Shown: positions 29,057-38,675, counted from the first letter of the stretch. The stretch is DNA of 64,000 bases from Stenotrophomonas sp. ZAC14D1_NAIMI4_1 (GCF_003086775.1 NZ_CP026001.1:2010407-2074406); one strand, 5' to 3'. Numbers and translations are program-made. The notes: generated by a model not told the origin, from the letters alone.

Positions 29057-30327
29057 ATCAGAAAGAAACCTTCCTTGTAGAACAGGGTACAGACTATTTT
29101 GAGAAGATTCCGGTTTGGCACGATGATCAGAGATGCTTTGAGGTCATGGCAGATGAGCGTAGTGGCCGCATCCCGGTAACTCGATTGGAATCTTGGCGGG
29201 ATTATACTGAACTACTGGAGAGCCCATTCTTTAACCGGCCAGGTGTGCAACTGATTTTTCGTGGGCAACGACGTTCCGACTGGAGTCTGATGCCGACGCT
29301 GGGTCGTCTATCCGACAATGGGATAGTCACCGGAAATTTAGCAGCGACTCAGCTAGAGCGTTTCAAGCGTGCCATTCGAGGTCGGCTTAGTGACAACAGT
29401 CTCGTGGATGAAGATGACGAGCTTTGGTCCATTGGCCAGCATCATGGCTTGATGACTCCCTTGCTGGACTGGACCTATTCCCCGTATGTCGCTCTTTTTT
29501 TTGCCTTTGCCAAGGCTGATAGCAAGGATGAAGAAGAGAATCCTTACCGAGTCGTCTACGTACTCAACAAAAGTTTCATTTTGGAACATCAGGATGAGAC
29601 TGGCATTCGGCTTTGGGAACCGCGCAAGGACAGCTACGGGAGATTAGTTAATCAGGCTGGACTGTTCACTTTCTCTCCGTATGACGCCACGATAGAAAAT
29701 AAGTTGGCAAATGTCTTGGCTGACGACGAGGCTTTTGAGGATGAGGAGTTACGCTCCGCATCGGAAGAAGATCAGGCCGATTTATTAGCTCGATACATCT
29801 GCAAGATTTATATCCTTAATGAAGGGCGTGATGCTTGCTTGCGCCATCTTAGGCGGATGAACGTGCACCATGCCAGTCTCTTTCCTGATCTGATCGGAGC
29901 ATCTGATTATTGCAATATCACAACCGCCGAAGCGGAGGAGGAAGCCAGCCTTGCGCGTGCTGTAGAGCGTGAGCGCTTGATCGCTAGTCAAATTGTTCAA
30001 GTGCCTTCCGTTCCAGCTGTTGATGTTGTCGAAGCTCCCATCATTGCTTCGGAGCAGACTTCTTTCAAAATTGATGCCATCTTGCGTGCGCATCCTGACG
30101 CGCAGCAAGTTGAACCAGGACGTATCGCCTTGATTGCCAGCGAGTTGTCCCACGATATTTCCAAACATCAAGTTGTGGATTGGGAAAAACGCGAAGACGC
30201 TCAGGCTCGAATGCGTAACGTTATCCGAGTCACGTTGCGAAAGAATGGCTATCCATCGCAACTACGTGATGGAGTGGTCGAACAAATCATGGATGCGGTG
30301 AAGCAGCAGGCAGCGGAGGGAAAATGA
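29053..30327 (+). CDS. FRG-domain protein with HsdR-like C-terminal tail, inside the type I R-M operon
   Basis: 424 residues, coupled by ATGA overlaps to hsdS upstream and hsdR downstream. Residues about 45-290 are a full FRG domain: FRGQ at 69-72, QHHGL at 129-133, LLDW at 137-140, [10 protein letters not shown], and LFPDL at 276-280. An acidic linker follows. Residues about 358-424 align with the last about 65 residues of the neighbouring HsdR: both have VDW-x2-RE, then A-x2-R, R-x-TL+K and YP, about 15 identities in 36 aligned positions. The HsdR C-terminal region is involved in assembly with the methyltransferase, so I infer that this protein docks on the same M2S complex. The biochemical function of FRG domains is not settled. 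Lower GC than the core genome. Confidence 0.85.
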   Translation: MNQKETFLVEQGTDYFEKIPVWHDDQRCFEVMADERSGRIPVTRLESWRDYTELLESPFFNRPGVQLIFRGQRRSDWSLMPTLGRLSDNGIVTGNLAATQLERFKRAIRGRLSDNSLVDEDDELWSIGQHHGLMTPLLDWTYSPYVALFFAFAKADSKDEEENPYRVVYVLNKSFILEHQDETGIRLWEPRKDSYGRLVNQAGLFTFSPYDATIENKLANVLADDEAFEDEELRSASEEDQADLLARYICKIYILNEGRDACLRHLRRMNVHHASLFPDLIGASDYCNITTAEAEEEASLARAVERERLIASQIVQVPSVPAVDVVEAPIIASEQTSFKIDAILRAHPDAQQVEPGRIALIASELSHDISKHQVVDWEKREDAQARMRNVIRVTLRKNGYPSQLRDGVVEQIMDAVKQQAAEGK

Positions 30328-33300
30328 TTACTGAACAACAACTCGAAGACCTCTGCATTGAATGGTTCGGGACTCTCGGTTGGACGTACACACAGGGCCC
30401 AGACATTGCGCCCGATGGAGACCAACCTGCTCGCTCCGACTATCGTCAGACCGTATTGCGCGAACGCTTGTTGGTCGCGCTCATCCGCATCAACCCGCAC
30501 ATCCCCGCTGCGGCGCTGGAGCAGGCGGCACACGAACTTCTGACGGTCAGCGAGCCGCTGCTGATTGCACGCAACCGCCGTGTGCATCGACTGCTGTTGT
30601 CCGGCATTCCCGTCGAGTTTTCAGTGGGCGACGAAAAACGCAGCGATCTGGTCAATCTCATCGACTTCACCAATCCACGCAACAACGACTTCCTGCTGGT
30701 CAGCCAGTTCACCGTGACCGGCACCAAGCAGCCGCGCCGCCCGGACCTGGTGGCCTTCGTCAATGGCCTGCCGCTGGCGGTGATTGAGCTGAAGAACCCG
30801 GCCAACGAGCAGACCGACATCTGGGATGCCTTCAACCAGATCCAGACCTACAAGGAAGAGATCAACGACCTGTTCAACACCAACGTGGCGGTGGTGGTCA
30901 GCGATGGCTTCACGGCGCGGTTGGGGTCGCTCACGGCCAATCAAGAGCGCATGCAGCCCTGGCGGGCGATTGCCAATGAGGATGACCGGCCGCTGCTGGA
31001 ATTCGAGTTGGAAACGCTGGTGCGCGGCTTCTTCGAGCCTGCACTGTTTCTCGACTATGTGCGCCACTTCGTGCTGTTCGAGCAGGATGCCGACCAGATC
31101 ATCAAGAAGATTGCGGGCTACCACCAGTTCCATGCCGTGCGCGAGGCGGTGAAGGCCACGGTGATCGCCGCCAGCAGCCTTAGCAAAGGCTTGCTGGAGG
31201 TGCAGGAACCGCGTGCCACCTACGGCAAGGAAGTACAGCCCGGCAGCCGCAAGGCGGGCGTGGTGTGGCATACGCAAGGCTCGGGCAAGAGCATCACCAT
31301 GGCCTGCTACGCGGGCAAGCTGTTACAGCAACCGGAGATGAAGAACCCCACCCTGGTGGTGGTGACCGACCGCAACGATCTGGATGGGCAATTGTTCGGC
31401 ACCTTCTGCGCCGCCGAAGACCTGCTCCGGCAGACGCCGGTGCAGGCGGGCAGCCGCGAGGAGCTGCGCGAAATGCTGGCTTCGCGCGAGGCGGGCGGCA
31501 TCATCTTCACCACGGTGCAGAAGTTCGCCCTGCTGGACGATGAGGCACTTCACCCACTGCTGTCGGATCGCAGCAATATTGTTGTGATCTCCGACGAGGC
31601 GCACCGCAGCCAGTACGGCATGAAGGGGCGGCTGGATACCAAGACCGGCAAATACGTGTTCGGCTATGCCAAGCACATGCGCGACGCGCTGGCCAATGCC
31701 ACCTTTATCGGCTTTACCGGCACGCCCATCGCCCTGGAAGACAAAGACACTCGGGCAGTGTTCGGCGACTACGTCAGCATCTACGACATTCAGGATGCGG
31801 TAGACGATGGCGCCACGGTCCCAATCTTCTACGAAAGCCGTCTAGCTAAGCTGGACGTGAACCAGGCCGAGATCGACGCACTCAATGCCCAGGTAGATGA
31901 GGTCATCGAGGACGAGGAAGACATCACTGCCCGCGAGAAGACCAAGAGCGATTGGGCGGCGCTGACCAAGCTGGTTGGTGCGCGACCGCGTCTGGAACAG
32001 GTTGCTGCCGACTTGGTGCAGCACTTCGAGACGCGCACGGCCACGCTGGCAGGAAAGGCGATGATCGTATGCATGAGTCGTGACATTTGCGCCGAGCTGT
32101 ACGACGCCATCGCGGCCCTGCGCCCGGACTGGCACGATGCCGACCCGGAGAGGGGCGCAATCAAGGTAGTGATGACCGGCTCGGCAGCGGACAAGCCCTT
32201 GCTGCAGCCTCATCTGTACAGCCAGCAGGTGAAGAAACGCCTGGAAAAGCGCTTCAAAGACCCGGCAGACCCGTTGAAGCTGGTGATTGTGCGCGACATG
32301 TGGCTGACTGGCTTCGACGCGCCCTGCTGTCACACCATGTACGTGGACAAGCCCATGAAGGGCCACAACCTGATGCAGGCCATCGCCCGCGTCAACCGAG
32401 TGTTCCGCAACAAGCCCGGTGGATTGGTCGTGGATTACATCGGCATTGCCAACGAGCTGAAAGCGGCGCTCAAGACCTACACCGAATCCAAGGGCAAAGG
32501 CGACCCTGCGCACAGTGCGGCGGAGGCCCTGGCTGTGTTGCTGGAGAAGCTGGACGTCGTGCGGGGGTTGATGCACGGCTTTGATTACGGCGAATTCGAA
32601 GCGGATGCGCTGCAATTATTGGTGCCAGTGGCCAACCATATCCTGGGGCTGACAGACGGCAAGCAGCGCTTCCTCGATGCCATGCTGGCGGTGAGCAAGG
32701 CGTTTTCCCTGTGCAGCACGCTGGATGAAGCCGCAGCCTTGCGCACGGAGATTGCCTTCTTTGCCGCCGTCAAGGCCGCCATCGTCAAGTTCACCACGGT
32801 GGATCGCAAGCGTTCCGATGCAGACAAGAACAGCGCGCTCAAGCAGATCCTTGATAACGCCATCGTGGCCGACGGGGTGGCGGATATCTTCGCGTTGGCG
32901 GGCCTGGACAAGCCCAACATCGGCCTGCTTTCAGACGAGTTCCTGGAAGACGTGCGGCAGATGAAGAGCCGCAATCTGGCGGTGGAACTGCTTGAAAAGC
33001 TGCTGCGCGACGAGATCAAGGCGCGGGCGCGTAACAACGTGGTGCAGGAGAAGAAGTACGGCGACCGGCTGCTGGAAACCTTGCGCAAGTATCACAACCG
33101 GGCGGTAGAGACGGCGCAGGTCATCGAGGAGTTGATCCAGATGGCCAAGGATTTCCAGGCGGCCCTAGAGCGCGAGGAGGCATTGGGGCTGAGTCAGGAT
33201 GAGATAGCCTTCTATGATGCCTTGGCCAACAACGAAGGTGCGGTGCGGGAGTTGGGTGACGACACTCTAAAGAGCATTGCCATCGAGATCACGGAGAAGC

Positions 33301-33473
33301 TGCGCCATAGCACCACGGTGGATTGGCAGGTGCGTGAGAGCGTCCGCGCTAAATTGCGGATTCTGGTGCGACGCACCCTGAAGAAATGGAAGTACCCGCC
33401 GGTAGGTGAGGATGCCGCGATCGAACTGGTGCTTAAGCAGGCGGAATCACTGTCAGACGCGTGGTCAAAGTAG
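30324..33473 (+). CDS. hsdR: Type I restriction endonuclease subunit HsdR
   Basis: 1049 residues, overlapping the FRG gene by 4 bp. N-terminal PD-(D/E)xK nuclease with Asp141, Glu155 and Lys157 (RPDLVAF...AVIELKNPA). Two RecA-like helicase domains follow with Walker A THQGSGKS-like [10 protein letters not shown] near residue 318, DEAHRSQYG near 423, FTGTP, and motif [14 protein letters not shown] helical domain of about 250 residues and the C-terminal [14 protein letters not shown] segment (from about 998) complete it. The enzyme translocates DNA from an unmethylated site and cuts at a distance. Complete and apparently intact. It ends the operon. Confidence 0.95.
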   Translation: MITEQQLEDLCIEWFGTLGWTYTQGPDIAPDGDQPARSDYRQTVLRERLLVALIRINPHIPAAALEQAAHELLTVSEPLLIARNRRVHRLLLSGIPVEFSVGDEKRSDLVNLIDFTNPRNNDFLLVSQFTVTGTKQPRRPDLVAFVNGLPLAVIELKNPANEQTDIWDAFNQIQTYKEEINDLFNTNVAVVVSDGFTARLGSLTANQERMQPWRAIANEDDRPLLEFELETLVRGFFEPALFLDYVRHFVLFEQDADQIIKKIAGYHQFHAVREAVKATVIAASSLSKGLLEVQEPRATYGKEVQPGSRKAGVVWHTQGSGKSITMACYAGKLLQQPEMKNPTLVVVTDRNDLDGQLFGTFCAAEDLLRQTPVQAGSREELREMLASREAGGIIFTTVQKFALLDDEALHPLLSDRSNIVVISDEAHRSQYGMKGRLDTKTGKYVFGYAKHMRDALANATFIGFTGTPIALEDKDTRAVFGDYVSIYDIQDAVDDGATVPIFYESRLAKLDVNQAEIDALNAQVDEVIEDEEDITAREKTKSDWAALTKLVGARPRLEQVAADLVQHFETRTATLAGKAMIVCMSRDICAELYDAIAALRPDWHDADPERGAIKVVMTGSAADKPLLQPHLYSQQVKKRLEKRFKDPADPLKLVIVRDMWLTGFDAPCCHTMYVDKPMKGHNLMQAIARVNRVFRNKPGGLVVDYIGIANELKAALKTYTESKGKGDPAHSAAEALAVLLEKLDVVRGLMHGFDYGEFEADALQLLVPVANHILGLTDGKQRFLDAMLAVSKAFSLCSTLDEAAALRTEIAFFAAVKAAIVKFTTVDRKRSDADKNSALKQILDNAIVADGVADIFALAGLDKPNIGLLSDEFLEDVRQMKSRNLAVELLEKLLRDEIKARARNNVVQEKKYGDRLLETLRKYHNRAVETAQVIEELIQMAKDFQAALEREEALGLSQDEIAFYDALANNEGAVRELGDDTLKSIAIEITEKLRHSTTVDWQVRESVRAKLRILVRRTLKKWKYPPVGEDAAIELVLKQAESLSDAWSK

Positions 33474-33491
33474 ACGTACGTTTAAGGAATC

Positions 33492-33509
33492 AGGGCGCCG
33501 ATAGGCGCC
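33492..33509. repeat. Hairpin after hsdR resembling the guaA terminator
   Basis: GGCGCC-GATA-GGCGCC. The 26 nt 33484-33509 match 24496-24521 at 23 positions, so the R-M island is flanked by imperfect direct repeats that include this hairpin. The run of T expected of a terminator is missing here. Confidence 0.6.
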
Positions 33510-33579
33510 GGTGTGATCTAGCGGGAAGCTGGTGGATTACTCTGGCCTCACTTCCCGACAAGCCCACTCAACCAACCCT

Positions 33580-33891
33580 CTACAAGCCAGAAACAACATC
33601 CACAACCCCCTCATCCAGATGCTTCTCCGGCTCCGCTGCCACCCGGCAGCGGTCTGCCGCATGCAGCACCTCCAGCACCGTCAGCGCGCCCACCATCGCG
33701 CGCTCGCTCTTCGCCAGGCTCACGCGGCGGCCGGGTGACACATCGTTCTCCGGCCAAGGCAGCCCATCGGCTCCCTCACCTGCGCGAATGCGCGTGAGGA
33801 TGCCGAGCAGAGAGTTCAGGTCGGGCAGGGGAGTGTCGTCGTTGATGGGTTCAACAACGGTGTACGAAGAGAAGGTGTCGGATTTCTTCAT
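33580..33891 (-). CDS. Small hypothetical protein, leader-associated family, copy A (short C-terminus)
   Basis: 103 residues from the ATG at 33891 (MKKSDTFSSYTVVEP), with GGAAG as ribosome site about 9 bp upstream. No domain I recognise. It is clearly paralogous to the gene at 38048-38404: both share LTRIR-GEG-DG, WPE, GRR-SLA, a helical TxxEVLHAA-RC segment and HLDEGVV. Compared with copy B it stops about 15 residues early; the DNA beyond the stop still aligns with the B coding sequence but has two in-frame stops. It has the same conserved structured leader as B. It lies on the minus strand, ending 107 bp from hsdR. Function unknown; it belongs with the leader rather than with the R-M operon. 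Confidence 0.7.
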   Translation of the reverse strand: MKKSDTFSSYTVVEPINDDTPLPDLNSLLGILTRIRAGEGADGLPWPENDVSPGRRVSLAKSERAMVGALTVLEVLHAADRCRVAAEPEKHLDEGVVDVVSGL

Positions 33892-34150
33892 GGCGTCGGC
33901 TTCCGTGGCTGTACTTAACAGCGCCACCGTGAAGAAGGTGGCGGACGATGCGTGGCTGCGAACCGGAAGAAGCGATGTCATAAGACCGGCGGGCCCGAGG
34001 GCCCCCACGCACCGCCCGCCATACAGGCCTACGGATTGCCCGTCGGCACCGCTTGGGGACGGTGCCGACGGGCAAGCGCAAACTACAGACATCGCTTTCA
34101 TCGGGTTTGCAGACCCGGCCACCCGTTGTCGGTGGCGCGCCATGGTGTTT
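33892..34150 (-). promoter_or_regulatory. Conserved structured leader, copy A
   Basis: About 260 nt upstream of the copy A gene, alignable with 38405-38675 over most of its length. Hairpins include a 16-bp stem (34036-34051 with 34060-34075, 8-nt loop), GCCACC/GGTGGC (34118-34123 with 34131-34136), GGGT/ACCC around 34103-34115, and CGCCACC/GGTGGCG just before the gene. Stem positions that differ from copy B change on both sides and keep pairing; loop lengths differ and no reading frame is kept across it. So it is better read as structured RNA than as protein-coding. From 34151 to 34442 I see no gene. Confidence 0.65.
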
Positions 34151-34442
34151 ACGCGGTCGCTCCGAATACCAATTGAAATTCGCGAAGAGATCGCAGAATT
34201 CGAGAGCGGGAATCTATTGTGGCACGCACCATTCGTGCCGTAGGCCTCACGAACCGACGCATTCGCGCAGACGCGCTGCTGATCGCGAACAAGAGCGTCG
34301 CAATCGCCCATGCCTTCAGGGGATAGCGCGACAGCCGCCTTTACAACAATTCGTATTCCGAACCGGGCAGCAACGCCGCCCGATCAGTCCGACCGGCGGA
34401 AAAACGGTCCAAAGCCGACACCGCAGGAAGGCAGCAGAAACC

Positions 34443-35366
34443 TCAACCCACGCCGTCCTCAACCACCGCCGTATTCCCTACCAGCAACTCAATCATCGCC
34501 CTTGCCGCAGCCGACTGCCGCCGATGCGGCGCATAAATCACCGAGAAGGGCCTTGATCGCCCCCGCAACTGCGGCAGCACCTCCACCAGCTCCCCACGCA
34601 ACAACCGCTCGCGCACGATGAACTCATAACTCTGGCAAATCCCAATCCTCTGTTTGGCCAGCGAAACCACGCCCAGCACATCGTCAGAAGTCTCAATCGA
34701 CGAACGCGGCAGCCAATCCACATCCCGCCCGCCATCCCGAAACACCCACGGCGCCAGCCGCCCGGTCCGCGGCATCACAAACGGTAGGCACAGGTGCTGC
34801 TCCAAGTCTTCCAGCCTCTGCGGCGTACCCCGGCGCTCCAGGTACGCCGGCGAAGCCACCAGCACCAGCGACGCATCTTCAAGCTTCCGCCCCACCAGCC
34901 CACTGTCCGGTAGCTGCCCCAGACGAATAGCCAAGTCGAAGCCCTCAGCCACCAGATCCACATTGCGGTTGGTGATGTTCAGTTCCACCTGCACCTGCGG
35001 GTACTGCTGCGCAAAGCGCGCCAGCACGGGCGGCAGCCGGTAGTGGCCATAGGTGGTCGGCACGCTCAGGCGCACGCGGCCGGCCAGCGCGCCGTCCTGA
35101 CCCTGCACGTCGCGCTCGGCGTCGTCCAGCAGGCCGAAGGCGGTGCGCACCTGTTCCAGATAGAGCCGCCCGGCGTCCGTCAGGCCCACGCGGCGGGTGG
35201 TCCGCTGCAGCAGCTGCCGGCCCAGCCGCGCTTCCAGGCGGGTGACCGCGCGGCTCAGCACCGAGGGCGTGGTGGACAGCGCCACGGCGCCGGCCGTGAA
35301 TGAGCCGTGCTCAACCACCGCCAGGAACACCTCCACATCACCCAGGTAGTCGAACTTGCGGCTCAT
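34443..35366 (-). CDS. LysR-family transcriptional regulator
   Basis: 307 residues from the ATG at 35366 ([14 protein letters not shown]), with GGGAGAG about 7 bp upstream. N-terminal winged helix at about 8-67 ([31 protein letters not shown]) and a LysR substrate-binding domain from about 95. It diverges from the DJ-1-like gene at 35461, with 94 bp between, which is the usual arrangement for a LysR protein and its target. The inducer is unknown. Base composition is that of the core genome, so the accessory island ends before this gene. Confidence 0.9.
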   Translation of the reverse strand: MSRKFDYLGDVEVFLAVVEHGSFTAGAVALSTTPSVLSRAVTRLEARLGRQLLQRTTRRVGLTDAGRLYLEQVRTAFGLLDDAERDVQGQDGALAGRVRLSVPTTYGHYRLPPVLARFAQQYPQVQVELNITNRNVDLVAEGFDLAIRLGQLPDSGLVGRKLEDASLVLVASPAYLERRGTPQRLEDLEQHLCLPFVMPRTGRLAPWVFRDGGRDVDWLPRSSIETSDDVLGVVSLAKQRIGICQSYEFIVRERLLRGELVEVLPQLRGRSRPFSVIYAPHRRQSAAARAMIELLVGNTAVVEDGVG

Positions 35367-35460
35367 TTGGCTCTCCCGGGAACAGATCTTTTGCGAAGAG
35401 GCCAATTTATCGCCGCTGCAGCGATGAATAAAGTGGCCGCCATTCCCAGAGGAGCTACCC

Positions 35461-36300
35461 ATGAACCTGATGACCCGGCTGGCCGCAGCGCTGGCCCTGA
35501 CCCTGGCCGCCACCGGTGCCCATTCCGCCAACGTGCTGGTGGTGCTGTCCGACGAGAACCACCTGGACTTGAAGGACGGCAAGGCGCTGTCCACCGGCTT
35601 CTATCTCAACGAGCTGATGCAGCCGGTCAAGCTGCTGCTGGACGCGGGCCACGAGGTGACCTTCGCCACGCCGCTGGGGCGGGCGCCGACGGTGGATGCG
35701 TCCTCGGTGACGCCGGCGTACTTCGGCAACGATGCCGCGCAGTTGAAGCTGCACAAAGACCTGCTGGAGAAACTGGCGCTGACCTCGGCAACCGCCTCGC
35801 CGGTGGTCAGCCTGGCGCGTGTCGAGCAGCAGGGCTACGCGCGCTTCGATGCGGTGTATATCCCCGGTGGCCACGCGCCGATGCAGGATCTGCTGAAGAG
35901 CCCGGCGCTGGGCCGCTTGCTGGCCGACTTCCACCAGCGCAACAAGACCACCGCGCTGGTCTGCCACGGGCCGATCGCGCTGCTGTCCACCCTGCCGGAT
36001 GCCAACGGTTTCGTAGCGAAGCTGGAAGCGGGTGGCATGCCGACCGCTCCGAAGTGGATCTACAGCGGCTACCAGATGACGGTGATCAGCAACCAGGAAG
36101 AGGAGCAAGCCAAGCCGATGCTGGGCGGCGGTGAAATGAAGTTCTACCCGCAGACCGCGTTGCAGCGGGCGGGTGCGAAGTTCAGCAGCAACACCACGCC
36201 GTGGACCGGCCATGTGGTGGTGGATCGCGAGCTGATCACCGGGCAGAATCCGGCGTCGGCGCTGGAAGTGGGGCAGCGGTTGGTTGAGCGGTTGAAGTAA
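35461..36300 (+). CDS. Exported DJ-1/PfpI-type class I glutamine-amidotransferase-like protein
   Basis: 279 residues: signal peptide (about 1-22, ending AHS-A) and a DJ-1/PfpI-like alpha/beta domain. The nucleophile elbow is VCHGPIALL near residue 162, and [13 protein letters not shown] precedes it. Such proteins include chaperones, glyoxalases and proteases; the members with this pattern ([13 protein letters not shown] near the N-terminus) are generally annotated as type 1 glutamine amidotransferase-domain proteins, with the exact reaction unknown. A Sec signal suggests periplasmic location. Divergent from the LysR gene, which probably controls it. Confidence 0.85.
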   Translation: MNLMTRLAAALALTLAATGAHSANVLVVLSDENHLDLKDGKALSTGFYLNELMQPVKLLLDAGHEVTFATPLGRAPTVDASSVTPAYFGNDAAQLKLHKDLLEKLALTSATASPVVSLARVEQQGYARFDAVYIPGGHAPMQDLLKSPALGRLLADFHQRNKTTALVCHGPIALLSTLPDANGFVAKLEAGGMPTAPKWIYSGYQMTVISNQEEEQAKPMLGGGEMKFYPQTALQRAGAKFSSNTTPWTGHVVVDRELITGQNPASALEVGQRLVERLK

Positions 36301-36423
36301 GGCGGCTTTTCCATCGCATGTGGCGCCGTGGCACTATGACGCGCCCGCTTCGTCCGTCGTACGAGGCCGGCGCGCGTGTCGTAGATCAATCGCCCCACGC
36401 GACTGGATGGTCGCTAATACTGA

Positions 36424-36924
36424 ATGTTGATCCAGGAGTTCTGTTTGCCGAGCACACTGGTAGTTGTTGTGAAAGCCGTGGCCGTCGCTGCCCTCGCGGC
36501 ACTTCCGTTGGTGACCATTTGGTTGATTCATCGGCGCGCGTCACTGAACGCCCGTTCTGCGCTGGGATCAGGGCTGCGCTTGAATTCCCCTCGCCGGATC
36601 TCCGGTACATCCATGACCTTGGTGATGGTCGATGGGAAAGAGGATCGCGAGCACTACTTCTTCGATACAGAGACCTTTTACATGCAGCGTGGACCGGTGC
36701 CTACGGTTGTTCCGCTGGCGCAGATCACCTCAGTCACCCGAACCTCCGATGTCATCTACGGGCGCTATGTCTGGCAGGTGTGCTTCAGCAAGGCGGCGGG
36801 CAGAAAGTGCGTGACGTTCACCAACAACCTGACGCTGTTCAACCGCGACTTCCTGCTTTTCCTGGAGGCGGTGCGGAAAGCCAACCCTCTGGCGACCGTT
36901 GATCGGGCGGGCGTGCGGTTCTAG
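36424..36924 (+). CDS. Hypothetical membrane-anchored protein
   Basis: 166 residues, not recognised. A hydrophobic segment at about 11-35 (VVVKAVAVAALAALPLVTIW) suggests a single N-terminal membrane anchor, followed by a mixed alpha/beta soluble part with TLFNRDFLLFLEAVRK near the end. The pattern of short strands around VPLAQITSVTRTSD and WQVCFSKAAGRKCVTF resembles membrane-bound PH-like domains, but this is only an impression. Its coding potential is supported by third-position GC and by a lack of a better frame. Isolated between the DJ-1-like gene and the dehydrogenase. Confidence 0.6.
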   Translation: MLIQEFCLPSTLVVVVKAVAVAALAALPLVTIWLIHRRASLNARSALGSGLRLNSPRRISGTSMTLVMVDGKEDREHYFFDTETFYMQRGPVPTVVPLAQITSVTRTSDVIYGRYVWQVCFSKAAGRKCVTFTNNLTLFNRDFLLFLEAVRKANPLATVDRAGVRF

Positions 36925-36999
36925 CCGCGGGTCGACGCGGGCGAGCATCCACGCGTGGCGTGGATCTACACTTGGGCATCCGTCCTAAGGAATTTCCCC

Positions 37000-37782
37000 A
37001 TGTTTTCTGGAAAGGTCGCGGTAGTTACCGGCTCTACCAGCGGTATCGGTCTTGGCATTGCCACGGCGCTGGCGCGGCAGGGGGCCGACATCGTGCTGAA
37101 TGGCTTCGGTGACGCGCAGGACATCGAACGCGTCCGATCCAGCCTGGAGACCGAGTTCGGTGTACGGGTGGCACATGACGGCGCCGACCTTTCGCGTGGC
37201 GAAGCGGTGCGGGAGATGATCGCTCGTACCGTTGCCACCATGGGGCGCGTCGACATCCTGGTGAACAACGCGGGTATTCAGCACACCGCCTCGATCGAGG
37301 AATTCCCCGTCGAGAAGTGGGATGCAATCCTGGCGCTGAATCTGTCGGCGGTGTTCCATGCGACGGCGGCGGCGTTGCCGCACATGAAGCAGCGGGGATG
37401 GGGCCGCATCATCAACATCGCATCGGCGCACGGCTTGGTAGGTTCGGTGAACAAGTCGGCCTATGTGGCGGCCAAACATGGCGTGGTCGGGTTTACCAAG
37501 GTGACAGGGTTGGAGAACGCTGGCACGGGCATCACGGCCAATGCCATCTGCCCGGGCTGGGTGCGGACCCCGCTGGTTGAAAAGCAGATCACTGCGTTGG
37601 CGGAGCGGGAAGGAACGGACCAGGAATCCGCCGCGCGTGAGCTGTTGGCCGAGAAGCAGCCGTCGTTGCAGTTCGTGACGCCGGAGCAGCTCGGGGAGAT
37701 GGTGGTGTTTCTGGCATCGGACGCCGCCGCGCAGATCACGGGCACGGCGCTTCCGATGGATGGCGGTTGGACTGCGCGCTAG
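37000..37782 (+). CDS. 3-hydroxybutyrate dehydrogenase (short-chain dehydrogenase)
   Basis: 260 residues from the ATG at 37000 with AAGGA about 9 bp upstream. NAD site TGSTSGIGLGIA, NNAG motif (LVNNAGIQHTA), catalytic Ser (NIASAHGLVGS) and YVAAKHG Tyr/Lys pair, and PGWVRTPLVEKQI in the substrate lid, which is the signature region of D-3-hydroxybutyrate dehydrogenases. It would interconvert 3-hydroxybutyrate and acetoacetate in ketone-body or PHB metabolism. Single gene; followed by a tandem palindrome array. Confidence 0.85.
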   Translation: MFSGKVAVVTGSTSGIGLGIATALARQGADIVLNGFGDAQDIERVRSSLETEFGVRVAHDGADLSRGEAVREMIARTVATMGRVDILVNNAGIQHTASIEEFPVEKWDAILALNLSAVFHATAAALPHMKQRGWGRIINIASAHGLVGSVNKSAYVAAKHGVVGFTKVTGLENAGTGITANAICPGWVRTPLVEKQITALAEREGTDQESAARELLAEKQPSLQFVTPEQLGEMVVFLASDAAAQITGTALPMDGGWTAR

Positions 37783-37803
37783 GCGCGGCTGCACCGGACG
37801 TTT

Positions 37804-38042
37804 GATTTTCCGCCGGGCATGGCCCGGCGCTACCGGGCGGGGTGGTGATAACGCGGGGCCGTGCCCCGCGAGCGCGCAGCGCGGTGGTTTGGTTTCCCGC
37901 CGGGCATGGCCCGGCGCTACCGGGCGGGGTGGTGGTAGCGCGGGGCCGTGCCCCGCGAGCGCGCAGCGCGGCGGTTTTGATTTTCCGCCGGGCATGGCCC
38001 GGCGCTACCGGGGCGGGTGCGCGGTGGTGGCGCGGGGCGCGG
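37804..38042. repeat. Tandem array of composite palindromes, about 87-bp period
   Basis: Nearly 2.5 units. Each unit has CGCCGGGC-AT-GGCCCGGCGCTACC followed by a second hairpin CGCGGGGC-CGT-GCCCCGCG. Unit starts at 37804, about 37891 and 37979 (spacing 87 and 88 bp). It fills the gap between the dehydrogenase and the small gene B. Confidence 0.9.
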
Positions 38043-38047
38043 CGAGA

Positions 38048-38404
38048 TCAGGCCGGTCTGACTTCCCTGCACACCAGTTCGGCCAGCTCGCGACACGCGA
38101 AGAACAAGCCCTCAACCACGCCCTCATCCAGATGCCGGCGGGGCGTGGCCATGGTCTTGCAGCGGTTGGCGGCATGCAGCATCTCCACCGCAGTGAGGAT
38201 GCCCGTGGCCGCGCGGTCGATGCGCGCGAGGGACTGACGTCGGCCGTCGGACAGGTTTTCCTCCGGCCAGAGCATTCCGTCGGAGCCTTCGCCATCGCGG
38301 ATGCGGGTGAGGCAGCCCTGGAAGGTGCTGAGATCGGAGGTGGGGTTTTCGTCATCGGTGACGGTGCCAACAGCATGGAGTGGCGGGTTCTTGCGAGTGG
38401 TCAT
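38048..38404 (-). CDS. Small hypothetical protein, leader-associated family, copy B
   Basis: 118 residues from the ATG at 38404 (MTTRKNPPLHAV), with GGAAG as ribosome site at the end of the leader. Paralogue of the gene at 33580-33891; the extra C-terminal part reads LFFACRELAELVCREVRPA. No recognised domain; predicted mostly helical, with conserved LTRIRDGEGSDG, WPEENLSDGRR and HLDEGVVEG segments. The leader before it is the same as in copy A. Probably one member of a multi-copy family in the genome (inference from two copies within 5 kb). Function unknown. Confidence 0.75.
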   Translation of the reverse strand: MTTRKNPPLHAVGTVTDDENPTSDLSTFQGCLTRIRDGEGSDGMLWPEENLSDGRRQSLARIDRAATGILTAVEMLHAANRCKTMATPRRHLDEGVVEGLFFACRELAELVCREVRPA

Positions 38405-38675
38405 GGCAGTAGCTTCCGTGGCTGTGCTTAGCAGCGCCACCGCGCGAAAGCGGGGTGGCGGACGGTGCGTGGCTGCAAACCGGGACGCATGAGTGCCATT
38501 GACCGGTGGGTACGAATACCCCCACGCACCGCCCGCCATATAGGCCGACGGATTGCCCGCCGGTACCGGTTTCCGGGCGGTACCGGCGGGCAAGCGCATA
38601 CAACAGGCACATCAATGCATCGCGGGTTTGCAGACCCGGCCACTCGTTTTCAGTGGCGCGCCATGTTGTCTACGC
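38405..38675 (-). promoter_or_regulatory. Conserved structured leader, copy B
   Basis: Counterpart of 33892-34150. The 16-bp stem is 38553-38568 with 38578-38593 (9-nt loop); the second is 38639-38644 with 38652-38657. Relative to copy A three stem pairs have changed on both sides (T-A to C-G, C-G to T-A, C-G to T-A). The same final hairpin CGCCACC/GGTGGCG and the GGAAG ribosome site precede the gene. From 38718 to 38976 I see no gene. Confidence 0.65.

Noticed and set aside
33892..34311. Extended frame through leader A as part of the small protein or as a separate protein
   Set aside because: The leader alignment between the two copies shifts frame at hairpin loops, and neither frame is kept.
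24496..34442. Integrase, transposase or phage genes for the island
   Set aside because: Looked for on both strands; none found. Mobility is inferred only from composition, position and flanking repeats.
37804..38042. Repeats that could suggest a CRISPR array
   Set aside because: Units are 87-88 bp palindromes without unique spacers, and no cas genes are present.
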